Source of the DNA: Trametes villosa
Taxonomy: Eukaryota > Basidiomycota > Agaricomycetes > Polyporales > Polyporaceae
Assembly: GCA_002964805.2 (NCBI GenBank)
Contig: PUDQ02000069.1
Span: 1 to 64,000 of the forward strand
Reading direction: 5' to 3'
DNA: 64,000 nt
Below are positions 62,727 through 64,000 of the stretch, piece after piece; position 1 is the first letter of the stretch; each line of letters opens with the position of its first letter. Under the pieces are notes generated by a model. That model had not been told where the DNA came from and searched no databases. It saw only the letters and a program-made list of their open reading frames with translations. The translations under genes and the position numbers were made by a program.

Positions 62727-64000
62727 ATGTCCGCGAGGACCTCCTCACAGTCAAAGCCTGACCCTCCCCCAGAGGAGCTCGCTCGGAAAGAGCAAATCAA
62801 GCGGCTCTGCCGGGCAATCTTTCGCAAGCCACCCTACTGCCAGGGAACAATCCCCCTTTCCGCCGACGATTTCATCCTGTTCTATGGCAAAGATCTCAAC
62901 GCACAGTGCGTGTCTGTGCTCCCTCCTATACCATGCCCATCTAGCTCATATGCTTTACTTTAGCCGGTTGAATCTCGCTGATGCGTCGCTGAAAAATCTC
63001 CAGCATCTCGCAGGGGCGTGCGACCCCGCTACGTTCGGCCTCGGGCATGAAAACGTCTACGATGAGACGTACCGCAAAGCGGCGAAGCTCGACGCGTCGG
63101 ACTTTACACTGAGATTCACCCCGGATACCTTGGGCCTCCTCGACGTTGTTCGGGCCGAGCTGCTCATCGAGGGACGCAAATTGAGGCAGCCCATCCGGGC
63201 AGAGTTGTACAAAATGAACGTATACGGTGAGTCTGTTCTGTCCCGACTCTCCCGTAGACCAGGAACGCTGAATATCATATGCAGGACCGGGAGCCTTCTT
63301 CAAGCCGCACGTTGATACTCCTCGGAGCGAGCTGATGTTCGGTTCACTCGTGATCGTGTTCCCGACGACACACGAGGGCGGGGCCCTCGTGCTGCGCGAA
63401 GATCAGCGGGCGGAGTCGGAGTGGGTGTTCGACTCTGCTGCTTTGCTCGCGGGAGCGCCACAGCGGTCGATCGCCTACGTCGCGTTCTACAGCGACGTAC
63501 AGCACGAGGTCATGCCTGTTCAGTCGGGATACCGAGTGGCGGTCACCTACAACCTGTACTACGCTCAAGAGGGAGATTCCGAGGGGGATACGCCACCTCA
63601 GCCCGTCCCGACCAACGAGGGCATGTTTCGAGAGACTCTACAGGGCCTGCTGGACGACCCGACGTTCCTTCCTGAAGGCGGCAACCTCTTGTTCCCTCTC
63701 CGTCATCAGTACCCTATCTCCACAACCCCGCAGAGCGACGAGAAAGCCCGACTGGCGCTGCAGGGCGTCGCGACGCGGCTCAAATTGAGCGACGCCCTCG
63801 TGCTGAAGATCGTGCGCGAGCTAGGACTGGACGCATCCATGAGCGTCGTCTACGAGGAGCGCAAGGAGTCCCCCGGGCTGGGACTCACCAGCTTGCGGTA
63901 CACGATGTGCGACCGGATCGTTCGGCTCGATGATATCGAGTTCGAAGAAGGCTACCTCGAGTACGCCGCTGGAGGCGTGGTGCTCTACCCCGACATCAAG
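62727..64000 (+). CDS. Fe(II)/2-oxoglutarate-dependent dioxygenase paralogue 3 (3' end outside window)
   Basis: Exons 62727-62905, 62964-63226 and 63285 to the window end. Exon 2 is again 263 bases. The core is intact as far as visible: KPHVDTPRSELMFGS (H-x-D), QHEVMPVQSGYRVAVTYNLY (distal His and Arg), then the downstream block ATRLKLSDALVLKIVRELGL. It is close to paralogue 2, with a shorter tail in the loop after the core. No stop codon occurs before 64000. Confidence 0.9.

Noticed and set aside
1..64000. CRISPR array, bacterial operon or ribosomal RNA
   Set aside because: No regular direct repeats with unique spacers, no Shine-Dalgarno pattern and no rRNA-like sequence seen. Introns and transposons are eukaryotic.

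Overview
The window reads as nuclear DNA of a filamentous basidiomycete, most likely a wood- or litter-decaying Agaricomycete. The host genes are cut by many short introns (about 48-75 bp) with GT..CTGAC or CTAAC..AG signals. The gene set fits such a fungus: a FunK1-type kinase remnant, paired GH12 endoglucanases, a lactonase-like metallo-beta-lactamase, and a tandem Fe(II)/2-oxoglutarate dioxygenase family. The retroelements (a Ty3/Gypsy chromovirus with a chromodomain integrase and a Ty1/Copia element) also fit.

Bases 1-34542 are a nest of mobile elements. A minus-strand Ty3/Gypsy element (Gypsy-A, 1-5933, running off the left edge) sits in a FunK1 kinase gene, of which only the C-terminal half remains. 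Next come a 1.0 kb foldback DNA element with two tRNA-like Pol III units (7342-8353), a MULE-like transposase N-terminus (8732-9619), a four-exon Zn2Cys6-like gene (11242-12882) and an unrelated gag gene on the minus strand (13258-15867). That gag is cut by a second, inverted Gypsy-A copy (15868-18928). This second copy is itself cut off by a chromovirus, Gypsy-B (18929-27539). After about 0.5 kb comes a young Copia element (28037-34542) with LTRs that look identical, a perfect TCTAC target duplication and a half-tRNA-iMet primer site. Its gag-pol frame is broken by a 629 bp hAT-type MITE.

Bases 34543-64000 are ordinary gene space. They hold an amino-acid permease with 21 exons, a multi-pass membrane protein, a monocarboxylate-transporter-like MFS protein, the metallo-beta-lactamase, a Glo3-type ArfGAP, two tail-to-tail GH12 glucanases, a GNAT acetyltransferase, a Ubc1-type E2 enzyme, a ThDP-dependent enzyme, and three tandem dioxygenase paralogues (one degenerate, one intact, one running off the right edge). 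I rebuilt all exon chains by hand from splice signals, reading phase and family motifs. In every complete gene the phases close.

The most unusual thing here is Gypsy-A. Its whole sequence, LTR and coding alike, is tiled with short perfect inverted repeats (stems of 5-9 bp, loops of about 4-10 nt), roughly one every 40-45 bases. The two copies differ at about 18 positions over 3061 bp. By eye only one of these falls in a stem; the rest are in loops or spacers. I know of no described retrotransposon with this property. Either selection on structure or templated correction of quasi-palindromes during reverse transcription could explain it.
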